Assembly: GCA_002406055.1 (NCBI GenBank)
Contig: DHMZ01000112.1
Location: forward strand, 1 to 11,489
Length of the DNA: 11,489 bases
Direction of reading: 5' to 3'
Source: Spirochaetales bacterium UBA4629
Lineage (GTDB): Bacteria; Spirochaetota; Spirochaetia; Sphaerochaetales; Sphaerochaetaceae
Shown here: positions 1-7,434 of the stretch, one piece after another
Layout of the letters: every line of letters begins with the position of its first letter
Numbering within the stretch: position 1 is the stretch's first letter
Translations under genes and position numbers: made by a program
Notes under the pieces: generated by a model
What the model saw: the letters and a program-made list of their open reading frames with translations, nothing else
Told to the model about the DNA's origin: nothing
Databases searched by the model: none

Positions 1-4
1 AAGA

Positions 5-20
5 GATAGGAATTTCTATC
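5..20. other. Near-perfect palindrome upstream of mnmG
   Basis: The 16 bases GATAGGAATTTCTATC form an inverted repeat with one G-T wobble pair, followed at 23-27 by five T. It could be the tail of a weak terminator of an upstream gene or an operator for mnmG. The stem is short and A/T rich, and the window starts only four bases earlier, so its role cannot be decided. Confidence 0.25.
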
Positions 21-59
21 CATTTTTCATATTATAACTTAGAGAAGAGAAGACAAATA

Positions 60-1877
60 ATGAGAGACTACGATGCAATTGTAATTGGTGGTGGACATGC
101 TGGTGTTGAAGCTGCTTTAGCTTTAAGCCGAGAAGGTTATGATACTTTAATGATTACTCAAAGCTTGGATGCTATCGGACGTATGAGCTGTAATCCTGCT
201 ATTGGCGGCTTAGCTAAAGGTAATCTTGTAAGAGAAATAGATGCCCTAGGCGGAGAGATGGGCCACCTTATTGATAAGACGATGATTCAATTTAGAATCC
301 TCAATCGTAGTCGTGGACCTGCTGTACAAGCTCCTCGTGCACAAGCAGATAAGTTCTCGTATTCACGTCTAGCTAAAGAGACATGCGAAAAAGAAAAACA
401 CCTTAATCTCTTTATGGATACCGTTGTTGATTTTATTTTTGAAGAGAATGACGGTAAAAAAAGAATAATTGGCGTTGTAACTGAGCGGGGCTGGAAGATA
501 AGCGCCCGTGTTGTTGTTCTTACTACTGGAACATTCATGGAAGGAAGAATTTTCATTGGAGAGTATGACGCTCCTTCTGGCCGTCTTGGTGAAGGTGCTG
601 CAGTAGGACTAGGAAAAAAACTTCGCGAATATGGTTTTAATGTAGGCAGAATGAAGACAGGAACTCCTGCTCGTGTTCGTAAATCTTCCTTGGATTTTGA
701 TGAATTAGAGATTCAAAATGGCGATGAGACAATGATGCCATTCTCTTTTGATTATGACACAATCGAAAGGCCAACTCTTCCTTGCTATATAACTTATACA
801 AATGAAGAGACACACAAGATAATTAGAGAGAACATACATCGTTCTCCTCTTTATGGTGGAAAGATTGTAGGTAAAGGTCCTCGATATTGTCCTAGCATTG
901 AAGATAAAGTCGTTAGATTTCCAGAGAGAGAACGCCATCAGATTTTCGTTGAACCAGAAGGCATTGGGACAGAAGAGATGTACTTAAATGGTCTCTCTTC
1001 ATCTCTTCCAGAAGAAGTACAGCATCGCTTTATTAGAACACTTCCTGGGCTAAGACACGTTGAGATTATGAGACCAGCATATGCAGTTGAATATGATTAT
1101 CTTGATCCGATGGATTTATTGCCATCTTTGGAGTCAAAGATAGTAGATTCTCTTTTTATAGCTGGACAAACAAATGGCACAAGCGGCTACGAAGAGGCTG
1201 CCTCTCAAGGTTTAATTGCTGGTCTTAATGCTTGTCAAAAATTGAAGGGAGAAAGAGCTGTTGTGCTTGGTCGAACAGATGCTTATATTGGGGTTCTAAT
1301 CGATGACCTTGTAACAAAGGGCACAAAAGAACCATATAGAATGTTCACGTCTAGAGCTGAGTATAGATTGTCGCTACGTCATGATTCAGCAGACATAAGA
1401 CTAACACCAATTGGATACCAATCAGGTCTTGTTTCAGAAGAGAAGATGGCAAGACTTAAAGATAAAATTGAAAAGATGGATGAAGTTAAGGAGCTCTTGA
1501 GACAGAGTAGGGTAGCAGGAAAAAATGGACTAGAGCGTCTTGTCCAAAGTGAAAACAATATCTTTAGCATGGATGAAATTCCTGAGTTAAAGAACTACAG
1601 TGAACCTGTTCTTAACGAAGTTATGCTCGATGTTAAATACTCAGGATATTTAAAAAGACAAGAAATTGACTGTCAAAGAGCAAAAAAACAGGAAAGTATC
1701 CATATTCCTGAGGATTTTGATTATGACAGTGTTGATGGTCTTAGTGCAGAATCAAAAGAAAAGTTTAAGAAGATGAGACCATCTTCTGTTGGTCAGGCAG
1801 GAAGAATATCTGGAGTTAGAGTTTCTGATACAGCTATTTTAGCTCTTGCCCTTAGTGGAAAATCTCATGCAAAATAA
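60..1877 (+). CDS. mnmG: tRNA uridine-5-carboxymethylaminomethyl modification enzyme MnmG (GidA)
   Basis: FAD-dependent cytosolic enzyme that, with the GTPase MnmE, installs the carboxymethylaminomethyl group on C5 of the wobble uridine (U34) of certain tRNAs, using methylene-tetrahydrofolate. The 605-residue product has the N-terminal FAD-binding GGGHAG at residues 10-15, the first GidA signature CNPAIGGLAKG at 44-54, the conserved cysteine in RYCPSIEDK (Cys277) and the second signature GQTNGTSGYEEA at 369-380. The C-terminal MnmE/tRNA-binding part ends in the usual GQAGRISGV-like block. The length is slightly below the usual 620-630 residues, but no domain is missing. The ATG is preceded by an AG-rich stretch (AGAGAAGAGAAG) that serves as a weak ribosome site, and the first residues run straight into the FAD fold, which supports this start. 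The last 11 bases overlap rsmG, the classic gidA-gidB pairing. mnmE is not in the window. Confidence 0.97.
   Translation: MRDYDAIVIGGGHAGVEAALALSREGYDTLMITQSLDAIGRMSCNPAIGGLAKGNLVREIDALGGEMGHLIDKTMIQFRILNRSRGPAVQAPRAQADKFSYSRLAKETCEKEKHLNLFMDTVVDFIFEENDGKKRIIGVVTERGWKISARVVVLTTGTFMEGRIFIGEYDAPSGRLGEGAAVGLGKKLREYGFNVGRMKTGTPARVRKSSLDFDELEIQNGDETMMPFSFDYDTIERPTLPCYITYTNEETHKIIRENIHRSPLYGGKIVGKGPRYCPSIEDKVVRFPERERHQIFVEPEGIGTEEMYLNGLSSSLPEEVQHRFIRTLPGLRHVEIMRPAYAVEYDYLDPMDLLPSLESKIVDSLFIAGQTNGTSGYEEAASQGLIAGLNACQKLKGERAVVLGRTDAYIGVLIDDLVTKGTKEPYRMFTSRAEYRLSLRHDSADIRLTPIGYQSGLVSEEKMARLKDKIEKMDEVKELLRQSRVAGKNGLERLVQSENNIFSMDEIPELKNYSEPVLNEVMLDVKYSGYLKRQEIDCQRAKKQESIHIPEDFDYDSVDGLSAESKEKFKKMRPSSVGQAGRISGVRVSDTAILALALSGKSHAK
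1857..1860 (+). promoter_or_regulatory. Ribosome binding site deciding the rsmG start
   Basis: GGAA lies six bases before ATG 1867, inside the end of mnmG. It favours ATG 1867 over the in-frame TTG at 1846, which has no purine-rich sequence before it. Confidence 0.5.
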
Positions 1878-2502
1878 AATTGAGGATTATCTTTTTTCTT
1901 TAGGTGTTGAAAATGCTAAAGAAAAATGCATACTTTTAGAAAAATATGTTGATGAGCTGATGCTTTTTAACCCAACACTAAAGCTAGTTGGGTCAAAAGA
2001 AAGAGATGACATAATTTTGCGTCATATTTTTGATTCAGTAGCAGCTTATCCTATATTCAAAAGAGAAACAAAATGTGATATGAATATTGCAGACTTAGGT
2101 TCAGGAGCTGGACTTCCGGGCCTAGTTTTAGCAATATTATTTGAAGATAGAAATTTCTTCCTAATAGAAAGAATGCAAAGACGAGTGGGGTTCTTACGTT
2201 CTACTATAGCTTTACTGAAGCTTAGGAATGTTAGCGTTATTGATAAAGATATCAAGGAGGCTAAAGGAAGCTTCGACTATCTAACGTGTCGAGCTTTCCA
2301 CCCTATTGTCGATATAGCAAGCGATGCTATAAAACTATCAAAAAACGCAATATTTTATAAGGGAACAGAGGCTAATATTGGGGCAGAGATAGCTTCTTTA
2401 AAAAAGCAAGGTTATAAGTTTGTCTCCGTGATAGAACCCATAACTGTCCCGGGACTCTCTGAGATGAGGAACATAGTAATCCTCAAAGATTGGGAGAGGT
2501 AG
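1867..2502 (+). CDS. rsmG: 16S rRNA (guanine-N7)-methyltransferase RsmG (GidB)
   Basis: SAM-dependent methyltransferase that makes m7G at the 530 loop of 16S rRNA (G527 in E. coli numbering). In other bacteria its loss gives low-level streptomycin resistance. The 211-residue product has a family-typical N-terminal helical part with LRHIFDS at 51-57. The SAM-binding glycine loop GSGAGLPG is at 78-85, followed by the conserved IERMQRR segment and TCRAF near 140. This start is chosen because a GGAA precedes ATG 1867 and the resulting N-terminus (MQNKIEDYL) matches family length. A TTG at 1846 would add seven residues. The gene overlaps mnmG by 11 bases and ends nine bases before ftsK, so the three are probably cotranscribed and the first two translationally coupled. 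Confidence 0.95.
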   Translation: MQNKIEDYLFSLGVENAKEKCILLEKYVDELMLFNPTLKLVGSKERDDIILRHIFDSVAAYPIFKRETKCDMNIADLGSGAGLPGLVLAILFEDRNFFLIERMQRRVGFLRSTIALLKLRNVSVIDKDIKEAKGSFDYLTCRAFHPIVDIASDAIKLSKNAIFYKGTEANIGAEIASLKKQGYKFVSVIEPITVPGLSEMRNIVILKDWER

Positions 2503-2511
2503 AAGAAAAGA

Positions 2512-5500
2512 ATGAAAAAAGGAAAGGTCTCGCTCTTTATCGGACTTTTGTTTGTCGTTTTAGGTATTTCATTAGTTACAATAGGTGTCCTTAGCGGAAT
2601 GGGAATCCTCCCATCGTGGCTTGGATCTATTAATGGTTTTATTACTTCAACACTTAGTGTATCTAATGGTGGTTATGGCACAGCCGAATTTGGTGCCTTC
2701 CTACTACTTGAAGCTTTGATAGTTCTTGTGTGTAGGTTGCGTCGCCCATTTTCAATGTTCTCAACTGTATTGTTAGTTCCAATATACCTAACGCTTCAAA
2801 GTGCGTTTAGAGTTTATTCTGCCCTTTCTTTACCTTCGTTTGTTCCAGAAAAGGTAAAAGAAACACACCCTGGACTTTTATTTGTTCTTTTTATTTTAGA
2901 ACTCCTTTTACTCCTAGTTATTCTTTTCTCTGTATCGAATTTAGATGCAAGATGGAGAAAAAAGAGAGAAATTCAAATTAAGATGCTGGAAAAAGAGGGT
3001 GCTATTAAGAGCAAAGAAACTCTACAAGAAGAAAAGCTCCTTAAAAGACAGCAGCGCTTAAATGAAAAGGAAGAAAGAGAGAGACAAAAGGACGAATTAA
3101 AGTATAACGAAGAGCTCAATAAAAAAGAAAAGAGCGAGCAAAAGAGGAAAGAAAAAGAAGCTCTCAAAGAAAAGAAGGAATATGAGAAAAAGAGAGAGAA
3201 GGAAGAAATAAGAAGAGAAAAAGAGAGACAAAAAGAAGAGAAGAAGGCCCTAAAAGAGAAAGATAAGACAATAGAAAAAGAAGAGAACAGAAAGGACAAA
3301 GAAGACGAAAAGCGAGAAAAAGAAGAGAGACTAAAACAAAAAGAAGAGAAAAGAAATCTTAAAGAGGCAGAAAAGGAAAAGAAGAAAAATCCTGTCGTAG
3401 ATTTCGGAGAAGCTCCTGAATATGATGAAGGGCTAAAGAACCCAGATACTCCTCTTTCTTTCCCTCAATTTTGTTCTATGCCTGAGCTAAAAACTATTGG
3501 CCATCATGAAGAAGATAATAAGACTAACTATCTTGAAAATGATAGTGATGATAGCGCATTAGTTGAAAGCTCTTCATTTATGGACAATCTTAAAACTGAG
3601 ATGGATAAGGAAGAGAAAAAAAGCCAAAAGGATAAGAAAAAGCTTCTTTCTACTAAGAAATTTAAGGGTGGTGGAATGCTCGAAGCGACCCTTGAAATGT
3701 GCAATAACTCTCAAGACGATGCTACGCCTCTTCCCCCACAGCGTCCAATAATTGGTTTAGATAGTGATGAAGAAGAGATAGAGTCAAAACCTAATCAGTC
3801 TTCCTCATTTGCTCCATCTAATCTTAGTCCAGAGCATCCTCGCTACAAGATGTTTAAGAATCTTACTACAAATAAAGGTGAAAGTAATGATGGTGCTGTA
3901 AACATGGAAGAAAATGAAGGAGATTTATCTGTTGCTCCGTCTAATCTTAGTCCGGACCACCCTCGCTATAAGATGTTTGAAAATCTAAAGAATGGAAAAT
4001 ATGAAGAGGAAAAGGTTGAAGAGAAGGATGAAAGCGACGCAGAAATTGCTCCATCATATCTAAAGAAGGATCATCCACGATACAAACTTTTTGAATCACT
4101 GAAGCCAAAAGATGAGTCTATGTCTTCTGTTTCTTATACACCTTTAAGAGCGTTTAAGCCTGAAGATGAAAGCGTTGTTGAAAATCCTTATGAAAAGTCT
4201 TCATCTTTGAAGGATAAAGGCTCATTAAAGAGTGCTTTCAAGAAGGAAGAAAAGAACGAAAGTGTAAGAGAAACTGTCGTTCCAGAAGAAAAAGAAGAAA
4301 GTGATGTTGTTATACCAACAGCTCCACGAGTAAGGAGACAAGAAGTAAGTGATGATGGCCACAAAACAATTGAAACAAAGAGCGTTGAAGAAGCTAGTGA
4401 CGATTTTAATTTAGTTGTTGGTGTTGGTGATCTTGCTTCTAATAGAGGTGGATACACAGCAATTGCGCTTAGGCAAAAAGCTACATATACACCACCTTCT
4501 CCATCACTCTTGAAAGATTACCCTCAGGTAAGCCAAGAAATAGATAGTCTTACTAGGCAGAAGGGCGAGATAATTGTTCAGACTCTTGCTGAACAGAGAA
4601 TATCTGTTGAGCTGTCAGATATAATAAAGGGACCTACAGTAACAATGTATGAGCTCCGCCTTGCTCAAGGAATGATTATAAGCAAGATTAAAGCGCGTGA
4701 AGATGAGCTTAATTATGCTCTTGGTGGAAAGAAGGTTAGAATTCTTGCTCCAGTTCCAGGTAAGCAAGCTGTTGGTATTGAAGTTCCGAACGATCGAACA
4801 TCAATCGTTGGTTTTAAAGATATGGTCTATGCTCTTCGTGCAAATGAAAAATACAAAGCAATGAAGATTCCTATGATTTTGGGAAAAACCATAACAGGGG
4901 AACCAATAGTAATCGATGTTTCAAAGATGCCGCATATGATTATTGCTGGTACAACGGGTTCTGGTAAGAGTGTTTGTATTAACTCGTTTATTAATACAAT
5001 TATTTATCAGAAGGGACCAAAAGATGTCAGATTAATTATGGTTGACCCAAAGGTCGTAGAACTTACCATTTACAATGGAATTCCTCATCTTTTAACACCT
5101 GTTATTACGGATGCTAAACGTGCGCTTAAAGCCCTAAATTGGCTTGTTTGCGAAATGGAGCGACGTTATTCCATGTTAGCTCGCTATGGTGTAAGAAACG
5201 TTATTGGTCTTAACGAAAAGATTGAAAAAGGCGAGTTAAGAAGCGTTGAGAAATTGCCATACATCGTGCTTATAATGGATGAGTTTGCAGATATCATGGC
5301 TGTCCTTGGTAAAGAGATGGATAACGCAATAAGTCGTATTGCCGCAAAAGCAAGAGCTGCTGGAATACATATGATCTTGGCAACTCAACGTCCTAGTGCT
5401 GATGTCATCTTAGGTACTCTTAAATCTAACCTTCCTGGAAGAATTGCTTTCGCTGTATCTTCTGGTATTAACTCTCGTGTTATTCTTGATGAACAGGGTG

Positions 5501-5910
5501 CAGAGAACCTACTAGGTAAGGGAGATATGCTCCTATTAGATCCTGCTGACCCAGGATTAAAGAGAATACAGGGAGCCTTTGTATCTGATAGTGAAGTCGA
5601 AGATGTTGCAGCATTTGCTTCCGAAAATAACCCTCGGGCCGAATTCTTGGAAGAGAGTGTCTTTGAAGAGGAAGAGGGCTCAGATGATGACTATGATGGC
5701 GGTGGAGATATAGATGACTCTGATGGAGATCTATACGAAGCTGCAAAAAAGATAGTCTATGAAAGAAAGAGCGCATCTGCATCTTACTTACAGCGAAGGC
5801 TTAAGATTGGCTACAATAGAGCGGCTCGTATCGTTGAAATGATGGAAGAAGAGGGTATTGTAGGACCTGCTAATGGTTCCAAGCCTAGAGAAGTCTTAAA
5901 GTACGAGTGA
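2512..5910 (+). CDS. ftsK: DNA translocase FtsK/SpoIIIE with an unusually elaborate linker
   Basis: Membrane-anchored, ATP-driven double-stranded DNA pump that clears and sorts the chromosome terminus at the division septum. The 1132-residue product starts with four predicted membrane segments (about 7-29, 57-75, 80-98, 121-142). Next comes a Lys/Glu/Arg helix (149-292), then a disordered, Ser/Glu/Asp-rich linker to about 660 with three copies of an HPRYK-containing peptide. The motor follows: alpha domain about 660-790, Walker A GTTGSGKS at 813-820 and Walker B ending in Asp923-Glu924 (LIMDEFAD). An acidic stretch (1047-1073) leads into the C-terminal gamma winged helix (about 1074-1132, with LQRRLKIGYNRAARIVE), which in homologues reads KOPS/SRS-type polarity sites. 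The retained gamma domain indicates directional translocation. An AG-rich Shine-Dalgarno (GAGAGG, then AGAAG) precedes the ATG. The motor and gamma assignment is firm; the role of the linker is unknown. Confidence 0.96.
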   Translation: MKKGKVSLFIGLLFVVLGISLVTIGVLSGMGILPSWLGSINGFITSTLSVSNGGYGTAEFGAFLLLEALIVLVCRLRRPFSMFSTVLLVPIYLTLQSAFRVYSALSLPSFVPEKVKETHPGLLFVLFILELLLLLVILFSVSNLDARWRKKREIQIKMLEKEGAIKSKETLQEEKLLKRQQRLNEKEERERQKDELKYNEELNKKEKSEQKRKEKEALKEKKEYEKKREKEEIRREKERQKEEKKALKEKDKTIEKEENRKDKEDEKREKEERLKQKEEKRNLKEAEKEKKKNPVVDFGEAPEYDEGLKNPDTPLSFPQFCSMPELKTIGHHEEDNKTNYLENDSDDSALVESSSFMDNLKTEMDKEEKKSQKDKKKLLSTKKFKGGGMLEATLEMCNNSQDDATPLPPQRPIIGLDSDEEEIESKPNQSSSFAPSNLSPEHPRYKMFKNLTTNKGESNDGAVNMEENEGDLSVAPSNLSPDHPRYKMFENLKNGKYEEEKVEEKDESDAEIAPSYLKKDHPRYKLFESLKPKDESMSSVSYTPLRAFKPEDESVVENPYEKSSSLKDKGSLKSAFKKEEKNESVRETVVPEEKEESDVVIPTAPRVRRQEVSDDGHKTIETKSVEEASDDFNLVVGVGDLASNRGGYTAIALRQKATYTPPSPSLLKDYPQVSQEIDSLTRQKGEIIVQTLAEQRISVELSDIIKGPTVTMYELRLAQGMIISKIKAREDELNYALGGKKVRILAPVPGKQAVGIEVPNDRTSIVGFKDMVYALRANEKYKAMKIPMILGKTITGEPIVIDVSKMPHMIIAGTTGSGKSVCINSFINTIIYQKGPKDVRLIMVDPKVVELTIYNGIPHLLTPVITDAKRALKALNWLVCEMERRYSMLARYGVRNVIGLNEKIEKGELRSVEKLPYIVLIMDEFADIMAVLGKEMDNAISRIAAKARAAGIHMILATQRPSADVILGTLKSNLPGRIAFAVSSGINSRVILDEQGAENLLGKGDMLLLDPADPGLKRIQGAFVSDSEVEDVAAFASENNPRAEFLEESVFEEEEGSDDDYDGGGDIDDSDGDLYEAAKKIVYERKSASASYLQRRLKIGYNRAARIVEMMEEEGIVGPANGSKPREVLKYE
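2956..3387 (+). other. FtsK Lys/Glu/Arg-rich helix (ER/K-like), encoded by a purine-rich strand
   Basis: Residues 149-292 of FtsK are mostly K, E and R with almost no hydrophobic heptad pattern, especially after residue 205. That composition is typical of a single alpha-helix (ER/K) spacer rather than a true coiled coil. If fully helical it would be roughly 20 nm long. The coding strand is strongly purine-biased: between 3184 and 3247 only two of 64 bases are pyrimidines. The composition is seen directly; the rigid-rod role is inferred from other ER/K helices. Confidence 0.75.
3808..4101 (+). repeat. Three spaced copies of an HPRYK linear motif in the FtsK linker
   Basis: Copies lie at nt 3808-3864, 3931-3987 and 4045-4101, which are FtsK residues 433-451, 474-492 and 512-530. 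The shared pattern is A-P-S-x-L-x-x-x-H-P-R-Y-K-(M/L)-F-(K/E)-x-L. Copies 1 and 2 differ at five synonymous codons and only three amino acids. Copy 3 keeps the core while most of its shared residues use different third-position bases. The spacers between copies are acidic, about 20 residues long, and unlike each other. I do not recognise this motif from any named family. Confidence 0.9.
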
Positions 5911-5976
5911 ACTCGATAGACAAAAGACAAGCGAAAACTTAAGCTAGTAGAAGAATAAATATTTAGGGTAGAAGAG

Positions 5977-7434
5977 ATGACATTTAATGAGCTTAACCTC
6001 CCTCATGAGGTGCTTCTAGGATTGAAAAGCGTTGGTTTTTCGACTTGTACATTGGTTCAGGAAAAGGTTCTTCCAATAACTCTTACAGGACGAGATGTAA
6101 TGGTCCAATCCAAAACGGGGAGTGGAAAGACTGCTGTATATTTAATAACTATACTTAATCACTACATACAAACAAAGGGCCAAAGTAAGGCCCTTGTTGT
6201 TGCTCCTACAAGAGAGCTGGCCGTACAGATAGAGAAGGATGCAAAAGCACTTTCTAGTAAAATGCCTGAATACAAGACAGGATGTTTTTATGGTGGAGTG
6301 GGCTATAAAGAGCAAGAGAAAGAGATTGAGGATGGACTAAGTCTATATGTTGGTACTCCTGGTCGTCTTTTAGATTATTCAAAAAGCAGAAGAATAGATT
6401 TCCGTACGTTTGATATCGTTGTAATGGACGAAGCAGATAGAATGTTCGATATGGGTTTCTTCCCAGATATAAAAGTAATGTTTGCATCCCTTAGAGATAA
6501 AGAGTCAAGGCAGACAATGCTCTTCAGTGCAACAATGACAAGTAGGGTTAAGAATCTTGCTTGGGGGTACATGAACAATAGCCTAGAGATTGCTGTTCAA
6601 CCAGAAGAGATAACTGTGAAAAACATTACTCAGGAACTCTTTCATGTAAGCAAGGATGAAAAATTCGATCTCCTTTTATCTATACTAAATAAGCTTAATC
6701 CTTCTTCTTGCCTTGTATTCACAAACACAAAAGATAAAACAGTAGAAGTATCTCAAAGATTAAATATGAATGGGTACAAAACTGAATATCTGATGGGAGA
6801 TATGGCTCAAAGTAAGCGTCTAGAAACAATCGAAAGAATGAAGAAAGGCGAGCTTAAGTACCTTGTTGCGACAGATGTCGCTGCTAGGGGACTGCAAATA
6901 GATAACTTAGAGCTAGTTGTAAACTACGATATTCCTGAAGACTATGAGAACTACGTTCATAGAATAGGACGAACTGCCCGTGCTGGTAAGAGTGGAAAAG
7001 CAATTACTCTTGCTTGTGAAGAATATATTTATGGCTTAGAAGCTATTGAAAACTATATTCAGATGAAGATTCCTGTATTGTGGCCAGATGAGGTTGGATT
7101 AGAAAAGGTAGAAGATAAATCCAAGGGCTATGATAGCAATAGACATCTAAAGACAGTAAGGAGAACTACGTCATCTAATAGTTCAAGAGTAAAGAAGTCT
7201 ACATTTAAAGATAAAAAGGTTAATGAGAAGAAGAAAGAGGAGCCTGGAAACAAGTCTAGAACAGACTTTAAGAAGCTAAGTTCAATGACACTTGAAGAAC
7301 GCATGGTATACTATAAAAAAACCTATTCAAATCAACCAAAGAAAGAAGAAACAATTGTCGAAAAAGAAGTGCCAAAGAAGAAGAGTCTCTTTGCACGAAT
7401 TATTTCCATTTTCAAAGGAAAAAAGAATGGATAA
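5977..7434 (+). CDS. DEAD-box ATP-dependent RNA helicase
   Basis: Cytosolic RNA helicase of superfamily 2, likely acting in ribosome assembly, mRNA decay or cold adaptation. The full motif set is visible in 485 residues: Q motif with Gln28, motif I SKTGSGKT at 45-52, PTREL 77-81, TPGR 127-130, DEAD 151-154, SAT 184-186, LVFTNTK 246-252, ATDVAARG 298-305 and HRIGRTARAG 328-337. After about residue 376 comes a Lys/Ser-rich, probably disordered tail of some 110 residues. It ends in a short amphipathic segment, LFARIISIF (471-479), flanked by lysines. Such basic tails in RhlB/CshA-type helicases bind RNA or degradosome partners; that role here is inferred. The ATG follows AGGGTAGAAGAG. The gene lies 66 nt after ftsK, the longest gap in the window, and overlaps the next gene by eight bases. 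The exact subfamily cannot be named. Confidence 0.95.
   Translation: MTFNELNLPHEVLLGLKSVGFSTCTLVQEKVLPITLTGRDVMVQSKTGSGKTAVYLITILNHYIQTKGQSKALVVAPTRELAVQIEKDAKALSSKMPEYKTGCFYGGVGYKEQEKEIEDGLSLYVGTPGRLLDYSKSRRIDFRTFDIVVMDEADRMFDMGFFPDIKVMFASLRDKESRQTMLFSATMTSRVKNLAWGYMNNSLEIAVQPEEITVKNITQELFHVSKDEKFDLLLSILNKLNPSSCLVFTNTKDKTVEVSQRLNMNGYKTEYLMGDMAQSKRLETIERMKKGELKYLVATDVAARGLQIDNLELVVNYDIPEDYENYVHRIGRTARAGKSGKAITLACEEYIYGLEAIENYIQMKIPVLWPDEVGLEKVEDKSKGYDSNRHLKTVRRTTSSNSSRVKKSTFKDKKVNEKKKEEPGNKSRTDFKKLSSMTLEERMVYYKKTYSNQPKKEETIVEKEVPKKKSLFARIISIFKGKKNG
7417..7420 (+). promoter_or_regulatory. Ribosome binding site deciding the ABC exporter start
   Basis: GGAA lies six bases before ATG 7427, inside the last codons of the helicase gene. 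It supports a start there rather than at the in-frame ATG at 7292, which would add 45 Lys/Arg-rich residues unlike an exporter N-terminus. Confidence 0.6.

Noticed and set aside
30..38. -10-like TATTAT/TATAAC before mnmG
   Set aside because: No -35-like hexamer at a suitable distance, and the upstream sequence is cut by the window; A/T-rich DNA gives such matches by chance.
1846..1866. TTG start extending rsmG by seven residues
   Set aside because: It has no ribosome site, lies deeper in mnmG, and the ATG at 1867 has a GGAA at good spacing and gives the family length.
2973..3299. Minus-strand open frame of 108 codons opposite the FtsK charged helix
   Set aside because: It is the Ser/Phe/Leu-rich complement of a purine-rich K/E/R code, with no homology and no ribosome site; a shadow of ftsK.
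5911..5976. Terminator or promoter in the 66-base gap between ftsK and the helicase gene
   Set aside because: No stable stem with a T-run is visible, and TAGACA at 5917 lacks a decent -10 at 17 bases; TAAATA near 5957 lacks a -35. A promoter is possible but not supported.
7419..7425. A AAA AAG slippery heptamer at the helicase end, as in dnaX frameshifting
   Set aside because: A -1 shift leads into the third frame, not the exporter frame, and there is no clear downstream stem; A-runs are common in this AT-rich DNA.
7292..7426. Longer ABC exporter start at ATG 7292
   Set aside because: The added 45 residues are a Lys/Arg-rich out-of-frame reading of the helicase tail; exporter homology begins at about 7440 and ATG 7427 has its own GGAA.
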